A DNA stretch of 47,089 nt from contig JAWXTP010000008.1 of NCBI GenBank assembly GCA_044433415.1, positions 1-47,089 on the forward strand, written 5' to 3'. The notes under the pieces were generated by a model. That model was not told the origin of the DNA, searched no databases, and saw nothing but the letters and a program-made list of their open reading frames with translations. Below are positions 8,182 to 16,439 of the stretch, one piece after another (positions within the stretch are counted from its first letter, which is position 1; the number at the start of each line of letters is the position of its first letter). Position numbers and translations under genes: made by a program. The DNA comes from JAWXTP01 sp044433415 (GTDB lineage Bacteria; Bacteroidota; Bacteroidia; Bacteroidales; Rikenellaceae).

Positions 8182-9243
8182 CTATATATTTTGAGCTACA
8201 TAATCACCTATCTCAGTAGTAGAGTAGGCTTTTTGTGAGCCTTCGCATAGGTCTTCTGTAACAATGCCATTTTCAATTGCAGAGTTAACAGCTTTAGTAA
8301 TAGCTTCTGCTTCTTCAGCCATACCTAGGTGCTCTAACATCATAGCAGCCGATAGGATAGTAGCCATAGGATTTGCTATGTTTTTGCCTTTTGCTTGAGG
8401 ATATGAGCCGTGTATAGGTTCAAATAATGCAACCTCAGCACCAACACTTGCAGATGGAAGAAGTCCTAAAGAACCGCTAATAACACTAGCTTCGTCAGTT
8501 AGAATATCGCCAAACATATTTTCTGTAACGATAACGTCAAAAGCAGCTGGGCGTTGAATGATTTGCATAGCTGCATTGTCAACAAACATATACTCTACAG
8601 TAACTTCTGGGAATTGAGGAGCCATGTTTTTAGCGCATTCTCTCCAAAGACGAGAAGTAGCAAGAACATTAGCCTTATCAACTACAGTAAGTAATTTACG
8701 ACGTGTCATAGCTTTTTCAAAAGCTAGTTTTAAGATTCTATTTATCTCTTCTACAGAGTATACACAACTGTCATAAGCAACAGTGCCATCTTCTGAACGA
8801 CCTTGAGGACGACCAAAATAAATACCACCTGTAAGTTCACGAACACAGATAAAGTCTACACCTTTAATTCTATCACTTTTTAGTGGAGAACGCTCAATAA
8901 GAGAATCAAACATCACTAAAGGACGTAGGTTAGCATATAAACCTAGAGCTTTACGCATTTTTAATAAACCTTGCTCAGGGCGAACCTTAGCAGAAGGGTT
9001 ATTGTCAAAGCGAGGGTCACCGATAGCACCAAAAAGGATAGCGTCACTTTCTTGACACACTTTGTGAGTAGCGTCAGGGTAAGGTTCACCACAATCGTCA
9101 ATAGCTACAGCCCCAACATTAGCACTAGTGTAGTTAAATTTATGAGAATATTTTGTTGCAACAGCATCTAAAACTTTTACAGCTTCAGCAACAATTTCAG
9201 GTCCGATACCGTCACCTGGTAATAATGCAATATTTTTTTCCAT
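8182..9243 (-). CDS. leuB: 3-isopropylmalate dehydrogenase
   Basis: A 353-residue NAD-dependent beta-decarboxylating dehydrogenase that oxidises 3-isopropylmalate to 2-oxoisocaproate in leucine synthesis. GDGIGPEI is at 10-17. The substrate-binding block LLKMRKALGLYANLRP, the catalytic Tyr region GGIYFGRPQG, Lys in VDKANVL and the metal-binding ENMFGDILTDEAS are all present. The Leu-type residues after GLYANLRP separate it from isocitrate and tartrate dehydrogenases. It is last in the operon, 12 bases after leuD, and is followed by two hairpins. Confidence 0.96.
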   Translation of the reverse strand: MEKNIALLPGDGIGPEIVAEAVKVLDAVATKYSHKFNYTSANVGAVAIDDCGEPYPDATHKVCQESDAILFGAIGDPRFDNNPSAKVRPEQGLLKMRKALGLYANLRPLVMFDSLIERSPLKSDRIKGVDFICVRELTGGIYFGRPQGRSEDGTVAYDSCVYSVEEINRILKLAFEKAMTRRKLLTVVDKANVLATSRLWRECAKNMAPQFPEVTVEYMFVDNAAMQIIQRPAAFDVIVTENMFGDILTDEASVISGSLGLLPSASVGAEVALFEPIHGSYPQAKGKNIANPMATILSAAMMLEHLGMAEEAEAITKAVNSAIENGIVTEDLCEGSQKAYSTTEIGDYVAQNI

Positions 9244-9255
9244 TTTAATAGTTTT

Positions 9256-9837
9256 TTAGAATTTAGCAGCAATCTCACTTCTTAAAGAAACAAGATAGTC
9301 AACATCGTCATAACCCATTTGTAAACATTCTTTTTTGTAACCATCAATATCAAAGCTCTCTTTAGAGCCTGTAGCTACAATTTCTATGGTTTGTTTCTCT
9401 AAATCTACGGCAACTTTTGCGTTGTTGTCTTTTTCTACTTCGCTAAAAATCTCAGCTAAGAAAGCCTCACTTACAGTGATAGGAAGTAGGCCATTGTTAA
9501 GAGCGTTGTTTTTGAATATATCAGCGAAAAAGCTCGAAACAACAACTTTAAAACCGTAGTCAAAGATAGCCCATGCAGCATGTTCACGTGAAGAACCACA
9601 ACCAAAGTTTTTAGCTGCTACAAGGATATCTCCACTGTAACGAGTGTCATTTAAAGGAAATTCTGCTATAACTTCTCCGTTAGAATCATATCTCCAATCA
9701 CGAAAAAGATTGTCTCCGAAACCTTTGCGCTCAATAGCTTTTAAGAAACGAGCTGGTATAATTTGGTCAGTATCAATGTTTTCAATATTTATTGGTTGAA
9801 CAGATGATACTATATTTGAAAATTTAGGAATAGACAT
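9256..9837 (-). CDS. leuD: 3-isopropylmalate dehydratase small subunit
   Basis: A 193-residue swivelling subunit that pairs with LeuC to isomerise 2- to 3-isopropylmalate. NIDTDQIIPARFLK lies at 20-33 and the signature NFGCGSSREHAAWA at 77-90. The length matches the 190-210 residues usual for the enterobacterial-type subunit. It lies 31 bases after leuC and 12 before leuB. Confidence 0.96.
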   Translation of the reverse strand: MSIPKFSNIVSSVQPINIENIDTDQIIPARFLKAIERKGFGDNLFRDWRYDSNGEVIAEFPLNDTRYSGDILVAAKNFGCGSSREHAAWAIFDYGFKVVVSSFFADIFKNNALNNGLLPITVSEAFLAEIFSEVEKDNNAKVAVDLEKQTIEIVATGSKESFDIDGYKKECLQMGYDDVDYLVSLRSEIAAKF

Positions 9838-9868
9838 TTTTACTAATTTTAAATAATTAATTGTCGCT

Positions 9869-11257
9869 TTATAGTTTTGCAGGGTCTGTAATTACTCCTG
9901 TAACGGCTGCTGAAGCTGCTACAGCAACTCCACATAATAGTGTGCGTGCTCCTTGACCTTGGCGACCTTCAAAGTTACGGTTAGAAGTAGAAAGACAGTA
10001 TTTTCCTGAAGGAATCTTGTCTGAGTTCATAGCTAAACATGCAGAACATCCTGGTTCGCGGAACTCAAAACCTGCTGCATTGAAAATATCTACTAAGCCT
10101 TCTTCGTATGCTTGTTTTTCAACAGTTTTACTACCTGGAACTAACCATACGATAACATTTTCAGCTTTTTGACGACCTTTAACTATAGAAGCAAATTTTC
10201 TAAAGTCTTCGATACGTCCATTAGTACAGCTACCTACAAAAATATAGTCTACAGCTTTACCTTCTAGCTTCTCACCTTCTTCAAAACCCATGTATTCAAG
10301 AGCTTTGCTAAAAGAAATCTTGTCGCTACCACTAAGGTTATCACTCGTAGGCACTGTAGCAGTAACTGCCATGCCCATACCTGGGTTAGTACCGTAAGTT
10401 ACTTGTGGGAATATATCTTTTGCATCAAAAATGTAAGTTGTGTCAAATTTAGCGTCAGACTCAGAATATAGAGTTTTCCAATATGCTAGTGCTTTATCCC
10501 AGTCTTCACCTTTAGGTGCTTCAGGACGGCTTTTAACATATTCGAATACTGTTTCATCAGGTGCTATCATACCTCCACGTGCACCACATTCTATACTCAT
10601 ATTACAAAGAGTCATACGTCCCTCCATAGATAGAGATTCTATAGCGCTACCTGCAAATTCGATAAAGTGACCAGTGCCACCAGAAGCAGAGATTTTAGAG
10701 ATTATGTATAGGATGATATCTTTAGCTTCAACAAAAGGATTAAGCTCTCCATCAACTTTAATAAGCATAGTTTTAGGCTTAGGTTGAAGGATGGACTGTG
10801 AAGCAAAAACCATTTCTACCTCAGAAGTACCTATACCAAAAGCTACAGAGCCAAACGCACCATGAGTAGATGTGTGAGAGTCTCCACATACTATAGTCAT
10901 GCCTGGTAGAGTGAAGCCTAGTTCTGGGCCTACAACGTGAACAATACCTTGACGAGGGTGACCAAGACCATAGAAAGTAAGGTTGTGAGTTTCGCAATTC
11001 TCTTGTAACATAGAAAGTTGACGACGAGATTCCTCATCCTCTATAGGTAGGTGTTGGTTTTTTGTTGGTACGTTGTGGTCAGCAGTTGCTATTGTTTGAG
11101 AAGGTCTAAAAATTTCTAAGCCTCTATTTTTTATACCTGAAAAAGCAACAGGTGATGTAACTTCGTGTATGTAATGTCTGTCTATAAATAGAACAGAACG
11201 ACCACCGTCAATAGTCTTAACGGTGTGTGCGTTCCAAACTTTATCAAATAGTGTCAA
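9869..11257 (-). CDS. leuC: 3-isopropylmalate dehydratase large subunit
   Basis: A 462-residue aconitase-family subunit that carries the catalytic [4Fe-4S] cluster. The cluster cysteines appear in VGSCTNGRIEDF and in PGCSACLAMN, in the C-terminal third of the protein. TLFDKVWNAHTV at the N-terminus, GDSHTSTHGAFG and the C-terminal NRNFEGRQGQGART are typical of LeuC. It forms a heterodimer with LeuD, whose gene follows after 31 bases. leuA lies 20 bases upstream. Confidence 0.97.
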   Translation of the reverse strand: MTLFDKVWNAHTVKTIDGGRSVLFIDRHYIHEVTSPVAFSGIKNRGLEIFRPSQTIATADHNVPTKNQHLPIEDEESRRQLSMLQENCETHNLTFYGLGHPRQGIVHVVGPELGFTLPGMTIVCGDSHTSTHGAFGSVAFGIGTSEVEMVFASQSILQPKPKTMLIKVDGELNPFVEAKDIILYIISKISASGGTGHFIEFAGSAIESLSMEGRMTLCNMSIECGARGGMIAPDETVFEYVKSRPEAPKGEDWDKALAYWKTLYSESDAKFDTTYIFDAKDIFPQVTYGTNPGMGMAVTATVPTSDNLSGSDKISFSKALEYMGFEEGEKLEGKAVDYIFVGSCTNGRIEDFRKFASIVKGRQKAENVIVWLVPGSKTVEKQAYEEGLVDIFNAAGFEFREPGCSACLAMNSDKIPSGKYCLSTSNRNFEGRQGQGARTLLCGVAVAASAAVTGVITDPAKL

Positions 11258-11277
11258 AACTGTATTCTTTTAAATAT

Positions 11278-12777
11278 TTAAATTAATTTGTTAATAGCAT
11301 CTAAATATGCTTCGATTGCAGCTCTTAATACGTCTGTATTTGCTGCGAAACCATGAGCGATATTATTGTCTACAGAAACTTGAACGTGAACTTTACCAAC
11401 GTCGTTGCTTCCTCTAGTAAGTGCTTGTAGTAAGAACTCTTGAAGAGTTATTTGTTTGTCTACTATCTGTTTAAGTGCGTTAATTGCTGCATCTAAAGGT
11501 CCATTACCTGTGTCTGTAGCAGTGTAGTCAACGCCAGAAATTTCAAGAACTATAGCCGCTGTTGGGATAACAGTACCTGAAACGATTTGTAAACTTTTTA
11601 GCTTTATCTTTTTCGCTTCTTTGTTAGATTGTGCGTTAGAGCCCAATAGAACAAGAAGATCTTCGTCACGTATAGTTTTTTTCTTGTCAGCTAGTAATAG
11701 GAAATCTTCATATACTCTATCTAGTTCACTTTGTTCTAGTTTGTAACCTAATAAGTCAAGTCTGTGACTTAGGGCAGCACGTCCAGAACGAGCAGTAAGT
11801 TCAATTGAAGATTCTTCAACACCAACATCTTTAGGGTCTATAATTTCGTAAGTTTCACGATTTTTTAAGAAACCATCTTGGTGAATACCAGAAGAGTGAG
11901 CAAAAGCGTTACGACCTACGATAGCTTTGTTAGCTTGAACAGGCATATTCATTAAAGAAGAAACAAGTCTACTAGTAGAGATGATTTTGTTAGAAACAAT
12001 ACCTGTATCTATACCTAAACCTTTGTGACAACGCAATGCCATAACAACTTCCTCTAAAGAAGTGTTACCAGCGCGTTCACCTATACCATTAATAGTTACC
12101 TCTACTTGACGAGCTCCGTTAAGTACACCAGCAAGAGAGTTGGCAGTAGCCATACCTAAGTCGTTGTGACAGTGAGTAGCAAGAATAGCTTTATCTACAT
12201 TAGATACATTATCAATAAGGTATTTGATTTTAGCACCATATTGGTGAGGTAAGCAATAGCCTGTAGTATCAGGAATATTGATAACTGTAGCTCCTGCTTT
12301 GATTACAGCTTCAACAACACGAGCTAAGTATTCATTATCAGCACGTCCTGCATCTTCTGCATAAAACTCTACATCTTCAACAAAAGTTTTAGCATATTTC
12401 ACGGCAGCAATTGCGCGTTCAATAATTTTGTCAGGAGTAGAACGGAGTTTATTATATATGTGGGCTTCTGATACACCTATACCTGTGTGTATACGTCCAC
12501 GTTTTGCGTATTTAAGGGCATCGCCAGCCACTTTTATATCGTTTTCTACAGCTCTAGTAAGTGCACATATTGTTGGTAATGAAACGGCTTTAGAGATTTC
12601 ACGTACAGAATTGAAATCACCAGGACTAGAAACAGGGAAACCTGCCTCAAGCACATCAACACCCAATGCTTCTAATGCACGAGCTACTTCTATTTTCTCA
12701 ACAGTGTTTAATTGACACCCTGGGACTTGTTCTCCATCACGTAAGGTCGTGTCAAAAATATATAACTTATCAGTCAT
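11278..12777 (-). CDS. leuA: 2-isopropylmalate synthase
   Basis: A 499-residue enzyme that condenses acetyl-CoA with 2-oxoisovalerate, the committed step of leucine synthesis. The catalytic DmpG/HMGL-like barrel carries FDTTLRDGEQVPG at 8-20 and the metal-binding HCHNDLGMATAN near 202-213. The C-terminal region from about residue 365 (VSGTVIPTAAIVLEI) is the LeuA dimer domain through which leucine usually inhibits. The protein is not truncated. It is the first gene of leuA-leuC-leuD-leuB. The leader between promoter and start is only about 22 bases, so a peptide attenuator or T-box is unlikely. Confidence 0.96.
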   Translation of the reverse strand: MTDKLYIFDTTLRDGEQVPGCQLNTVEKIEVARALEALGVDVLEAGFPVSSPGDFNSVREISKAVSLPTICALTRAVENDIKVAGDALKYAKRGRIHTGIGVSEAHIYNKLRSTPDKIIERAIAAVKYAKTFVEDVEFYAEDAGRADNEYLARVVEAVIKAGATVINIPDTTGYCLPHQYGAKIKYLIDNVSNVDKAILATHCHNDLGMATANSLAGVLNGARQVEVTINGIGERAGNTSLEEVVMALRCHKGLGIDTGIVSNKIISTSRLVSSLMNMPVQANKAIVGRNAFAHSSGIHQDGFLKNRETYEIIDPKDVGVEESSIELTARSGRAALSHRLDLLGYKLEQSELDRVYEDFLLLADKKKTIRDEDLLVLLGSNAQSNKEAKKIKLKSLQIVSGTVIPTAAIVLEISGVDYTATDTGNGPLDAAINALKQIVDKQITLQEFLLQALTRGSNDVGKVHVQVSVDNNIAHGFAANTDVLRAAIEAYLDAINKLI

Positions 12778-12805
12778 CTTTGGTTTATTATTTTAAATTT
12801 GTATA

Positions 12806-12813
12806 CAAAAATA
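12806..12813 (-). promoter_or_regulatory. Probable -7 box of the leu operon promoter
   Basis: The minus strand reads TATTTTTG here, matching TAnnTTTG, about 30 bases before the leuA start. The -33 partner is poor: GTTTC at about 12835-12831. From 12848 to 13030 I see no gene or clear signal. Confidence 0.45.
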
Positions 12814-13030
12814 AGTATTAAAAAGTGACTGAAACATTTGTTTTCAAGGGTATCAATATATCCAAACGAAATTATGTTTGTTTAATATCTTGTTAATCAG
12901 TGTATTTTAGCCTTTGTTAATCTAATCCCTAATGGTAAAATATTCCTTAAAATCTAACTTTCAGCCTTTTAAGTAATAATAGAAACTTATAACAATTTAT
13001 GACTAATTTGTGTGTGGTAAGTATATATTT

Positions 13031-13061
13031 TTTGATATTTAGTATTTTTTTTGTACATTTG
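13031..13061 (+). promoter_or_regulatory. Promoter for the meaB run
   Basis: TTTG at 13031-13034, then 19 bases, then TACATTTG at 13054-13061: a full match to the Bacteroidetes consensus. Transcription should begin near 13068. Confidence 0.65.
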
Positions 13062-13079
13062 GACTTAGATGGCTACCAT

Positions 13080-13125
13080 AAAAACTACCTTTTGTTTTAG
13101 AAAGGTGTAGTTTTTGTGTTTTTTT
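13080..13125 (+). promoter_or_regulatory. Terminator-like hairpin in the meaB leader
   Basis: AAAAACTACCTTT (13080-13092) pairs with AAAGGTGTAGTTTTT (13101-13115) with a two-base bulge; GTGTTTTTTTA follows. It lies between the predicted start site and the meaB start codon, so it could attenuate transcription or end a short RNA. Confidence 0.5.
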
Positions 13126-13141
13126 ATTTAAAAATAAGACT

Positions 13142-14239
13142 ATGGATCATTTCGAACATCATCATAAATCAGAATTTGCAAATAGTGCTTTACAGGTTAA
13201 TAGCGGTGTAGAGCAGCCTCCTATTGTGAACCCTCATTTCAAGAAAAGAAAAAAAAAGGTATTAACAGTAGATGATTATATTAAAGGTATAACTAGTGGG
13301 GATATAACTATCTTGTCGCGTGCTATAACATTAATAGAAAGTATTTTACCTAGCGATTATGATTTGTCGCAAGAGATAATTGAAAAGTGTTTGCCTTACT
13401 CGGGGAACTCTGTAAGAGTAGGTATTACAGGAGTGCCAGGAGCAGGTAAATCTACCTTTATTGAAGCTATAGGTACTAAAGTAACGAATATGGGGCATAA
13501 ACTAGCTGTTTTAGCAATAGACCCTAGCTCCGAAAAGAGTGGTGGTTCGATACTTGGTGATAAAACTCGTATGGAGACCTTGATACAAAATAAAAATGCT
13601 TTTATACGTCCTTCGCCAACGGCAGGTTCTTTAGGTGGAGTTGCTAGAAAAACCCGTGAGACGATTATTTTATGTGAAGCAGCAGGTTTTGATGTTATTT
13701 TTATTGAAACTGTAGGTGTGGGACAAAGTGAGACTTCTGTACACTCTATGGTAGACTTATTTTTGATGCTTCAAATTGCAGGTGCAGGAGATGAATTACA
13801 AGGTATAAAACGAGGTATAATGGAAATGGCAGATATGATAGGTGTTACTAAGTCTGACGGGGAGAATGTACATCGTGCATCACTTGCAAAGGCTCATTTC
13901 AAAAATGCATTGAATTTATTCCCTATGCCTAAAAGCGGTTGGAAACCGAGGGTGTATACTTGTTCTTCGATAGAAGGTACAGGTTTATTGGAGCTATGGA
14001 GTGGTATAGAGGATTTTATGAACTTTACTAAAGATAACGGATATTTTGAATCACATCGTGCTCAGCAGTCTAAATATTGGATGTATGAGACTATAAATGA
14101 GTCTTTAAGAACTAATTTTTATAGAAATCAGGATGTTGCTAGCAAAATTAAAGATTTTGAAAGTAGAGTTGTTGGTAATCAAGTGAGTCCATTTGTTGCA
14201 GCTAAAGAGTTGCTTGAAACTTATAAAGGAAATTTCTAA
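13142..14239 (+). CDS. meaB: Methylmalonyl-CoA mutase-associated GTPase MeaB
   Basis: A 365-residue SIMIBI-class G protein that protects and reloads the B12-dependent methylmalonyl-CoA mutase. The Walker A GITGVPGAGKST is at 94-105, ETVGVGQSE carries the switch region and GVTKSDG the NKxD-like base-recognition motif. The N-terminus is rich in His (DHFEHHHKSEF), common in Bacteroidetes members. The mutase genes are not in the window, so the protein probably acts in trans. It heads a run with zupT (19-base gap) and is preceded by a clear promoter and a leader hairpin. Confidence 0.93.
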   Translation: MDHFEHHHKSEFANSALQVNSGVEQPPIVNPHFKKRKKKVLTVDDYIKGITSGDITILSRAITLIESILPSDYDLSQEIIEKCLPYSGNSVRVGITGVPGAGKSTFIEAIGTKVTNMGHKLAVLAIDPSSEKSGGSILGDKTRMETLIQNKNAFIRPSPTAGSLGGVARKTRETIILCEAAGFDVIFIETVGVGQSETSVHSMVDLFLMLQIAGAGDELQGIKRGIMEMADMIGVTKSDGENVHRASLAKAHFKNALNLFPMPKSGWKPRVYTCSSIEGTGLLELWSGIEDFMNFTKDNGYFESHRAQQSKYWMYETINESLRTNFYRNQDVASKIKDFESRVVGNQVSPFVAAKELLETYKGNF

Positions 14240-14258
14240 AAATAATAAAGTTTAATTC

Positions 14259-15047
14259 ATGTTAACAGCGTTTTTACTTACCACCTTTGCAGGTTTGTCT
14301 ACTACTTTAGGAGCTTTTATTGCTTTTGGAGCTAAGAAAACATCTACAAAGTTTCTTTCTTTTTCGTTAGGGCTTTCAGCAGGTGTTATGATATATGTTT
14401 CCTTTGTAGAAATATTACCTGAGGCATTTCATGCTATGGTTAGACATTACGGAGAAGGGAAAAAGGCTGAAGCTATGACGGTGCTTTTGTTTTTTGTAGG
14501 GATAGCATTAATTGGCTTAATAGATAGACTTATTCCACAAGAGGAGAACCCTCATGAGATAAGAACTTTTGAGGATGAAGAAGGTAAAGCGCCTAAGAAA
14601 TCGCTTATAAGAGTGGGGTTAATGACGGCGTTAGCTATTGGTATACACAACTTCCCAGAGGGTATAGCGACTTTTATGAGTGCTATTGAAGACCCAAAAC
14701 TGGGGGTTGCTATTGCTATTGCATTAGCTATACACAATGTGCCTGAGGGTATGGCTGTTGCGGTACCTGTCTTTCAGGCTACAGGTTCTAAAAAGAAGGC
14801 TTTGAAATGGGCTTTTTTATCGGGACTTGCTGAGCCTGTTGGTGCTGGTTTAGCTTACCTATTATTAATGCCATTTATGAGTGGGGTAGTGCTTGGAGGA
14901 ATATTTGCGGTTGTAGCTGGGATTATGGTTTTCATATCTTTAGACGAGTTACTACCTGCGGCAGAGAAATGGGGAGAACATCATACATCTATTTTAGGTG
15001 TAATTTTAGGAATGGCAATAATGGCTGTTTCTTTGTTATTATTCTAA
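14259..15047 (+). CDS. zupT: ZIP-family zinc transporter ZupT
   Basis: A 262-residue inner-membrane protein with about eight hydrophobic segments. The metal-binding helices carry HNFPEGIATF and HNVPEGMAVAV, the two hallmark motifs of ZupT (GufA-subfamily ZIP), which imports zinc and other divalent metals. A hydrophilic loop with EENPHEIRTFEDEEGK lies between helices 3 and 4. It sits 19 bases after meaB and 24 before a small membrane ORF. I see no metal-regulator site in front of it, so expression probably follows the upstream promoter. Confidence 0.93.
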   Translation: MLTAFLLTTFAGLSTTLGAFIAFGAKKTSTKFLSFSLGLSAGVMIYVSFVEILPEAFHAMVRHYGEGKKAEAMTVLLFFVGIALIGLIDRLIPQEENPHEIRTFEDEEGKAPKKSLIRVGLMTALAIGIHNFPEGIATFMSAIEDPKLGVAIAIALAIHNVPEGMAVAVPVFQATGSKKKALKWAFLSGLAEPVGAGLAYLLLMPFMSGVVLGGIFAVVAGIMVFISLDELLPAAEKWGEHHTSILGVILGMAIMAVSLLLF

Positions 15048-15048
15048 C

Positions 15049-15066
15049 TAAGTAGTGTAAAACAAT
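15049..15066 (+). repeat. Solo end resembling the fold-back element terminus
   Basis: TAAGTAGTGTAAAACAAT, directly after the zupT stop, is identical over 18 bases to the reverse complement of the right end of the element copy at 46925-47087. Nothing else of the element is present. Confidence 0.45.
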
Positions 15067-15071
15067 AAAAA

Positions 15072-15236
15072 ATGGAAGAAAAAGTACCTGTAAATAAAAC
15101 CAATTTAATAATTATGGTTTTGTTGATAATTATGCTTTTAGTAGGTATATTAGTGAGAAGAAATCAAATTAAAGTAGAGCTTGGAGAAACCTTTGAGTTC
15201 TATAAAGAAAGGATGCAGTATAATGATTCAATTTAA
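15072..15236 (+). CDS. Small single-pass membrane protein of unknown function
   Basis: A 54-residue ORF beginning MEEKVPVNKTN, with one strongly hydrophobic segment at about 12-28 (LIIMVLLIIMLLVGIL), a basic RRNQ stop-transfer flank and an acidic-aromatic tail (ETFEFYKERMQYND). It starts 24 bases after zupT and its end overlaps the start of the next gene by 14 bases, so translation of that gene may be coupled to it. I do not recognise a family. Membrane-topology charge distribution suggests the N-terminus lies outside the cytoplasm. The operon position and intact frame are the main support. Confidence 0.55.
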   Translation: MEEKVPVNKTNLIIMVLLIIMLLVGILVRRNQIKVELGETFEFYKERMQYNDSI

Positions 15237-15993
15237 CGACTTTAAGTATTTTGTCTATAGCTTAAGAGACGAAATAGTAGCAATTACAAAAAAGTATTAT
15301 TACTCAGATTTAGATGTAGAACACAAGAATGATGCGTCGCCAGTAACTTTAGCAGACAGAGAAATTGAGAAATACATTAGATCAAAAATAGAAATGTTTT
15401 TCCCAAAACATACTATTATAGGTGAGGAATTTGGAACACAAGAAAAAGAAGACAAATTATCATCTTGGATAATAGATCCTATAGATGGGACTTATAGTTT
15501 TATCCACAGAATACCTCTTTTTACAACTTTAGTAGCTTACTGCTATGACTCTAAGCCTATCTTTGGGATGATTTTTCAACCTATAACAGGTGAGACAGTC
15601 ATAGGAGGTGAAACATGTACTCTGTATAATAACAGACCTTCAATGTTGCGTACTAATACAACTTTAGAAGGAGCAACTATACTTACAACTAGTATAACTA
15701 ATATTGATAGATTGCATGATGGAGATAAGTTTAGAGAACTGTCTGATGAAGCTAAAGTTGTAAGGACATGGGCAGATGGATATGGGTATTTGATGCTAGT
15801 ATCAGGAAGAGCAGATGTTGTTGTTGACCCTAAAATGAAATTATGGGATATCGCTGCCGTTGTGCCTATAGTAAAGGGTGCTGGAGGTGAGATTACTGAT
15901 TATTACGGTAATGAACCTGAGACAGCAAGTAGTATTATAGCTACTACAAATAAGGAACTGCACGCTTATGTTATAAATAAATTAAAAAAATAG
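15223..15993 (+). CDS. Inositol-monophosphatase-family phosphatase, histidinol-phosphatase-like
   Basis: A 256-residue metal-dependent phosphatase. Metal ligands lie in GEEFG (about 67-71) and DPIDGT (85-90), and near LWDIAAVVPI in the C-terminal half. The block TWADGYGYLMLVSGRADVVV followed by DPKMKLWD resembles the HisN-type histidinol-phosphate phosphatases (TIGR02067 group) more than true inositol phosphatases, so dephosphorylation of L-histidinol phosphate is the best guess; CysQ-like or inositol phosphatase activity cannot be excluded. I use the ATG at 15223, preceded by AAAGAAAGGA; a TTG at 15181 would add 14 residues that merely overlap the upstream ORF. The next gene starts two bases after the stop. 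Confidence 0.82.
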   Translation: MIQFNDFKYFVYSLRDEIVAITKKYYYSDLDVEHKNDASPVTLADREIEKYIRSKIEMFFPKHTIIGEEFGTQEKEDKLSSWIIDPIDGTYSFIHRIPLFTTLVAYCYDSKPIFGMIFQPITGETVIGGETCTLYNNRPSMLRTNTTLEGATILTTSITNIDRLHDGDKFRELSDEAKVVRTWADGYGYLMLVSGRADVVVDPKMKLWDIAAVVPIVKGAGGEITDYYGNEPETASSIIATTNKELHAYVINKLKK

Positions 15994-15995
15994 TA

Positions 15996-16403
15996 ATGAT
16001 AGAATATACTACTCAGTTACGCCCAAGATATGGTGAAGTAGACCAGATGGGTTTTGTATATCACGCTAATTATGTGTCTTATTTTGATGTGGCACGTACA
16101 GAAATGATTCGTTCATTAGGTATAACAAATAGAAAAATGGAAGAGGATGGAGTTATGCTACCTGTTCTAAGTGTTAACATAAATTACAGGACTCCAGGTC
16201 ATTATGATGAGCTGTTTACAATAAAAGTAATGCTAAAAGAAAAACCACGTGTAAAGATAGTTTTTGATTACGAGGTTTTTAATGAGAATATGGAGCTTAT
16301 AACAACAGCACAGGTTACTTTAGCATTTATGAGTAGTGAACATAAAAAAGCAATACGCCCTCCTAAGGAATTATTAGCGTTAATAGACAACGCGTGGAAG
16401 TAG
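15996..16403 (+). CDS. Acyl-CoA thioesterase (4HBT/YbgC family)
   Basis: A 135-residue single hot-dog-fold thioesterase. The N-terminal block YGEVDQMGFVYHANYVSYFD contains the catalytic Asp of the 4-hydroxybenzoyl-CoA thioesterase family (Asp in EVDQMG), and ARTEMIRSLG follows as in YbgC/FadM. It should hydrolyse an acyl-CoA or acyl-ACP thioester in the cytoplasm; the substrate is not determined. It begins two bases after the phosphatase stop and lies 36 bases before a secreted protein gene. Confidence 0.85.
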   Translation: MIEYTTQLRPRYGEVDQMGFVYHANYVSYFDVARTEMIRSLGITNRKMEEDGVMLPVLSVNINYRTPGHYDELFTIKVMLKEKPRVKIVFDYEVFNENMELITTAQVTLAFMSSEHKKAIRPPKELLALIDNAWK

Positions 16404-16439
16404 GTATTGTCGGCTTTGTATAATTAATTATTAACTCTT

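Noticed and set aside
12778..13030. T-box, leucine leader peptide or riboswitch before leuA
   Set aside because: The probable -7 box is only about 30 bases upstream of the start, leaving no space, and no Leu-codon run or T-box core is visible.
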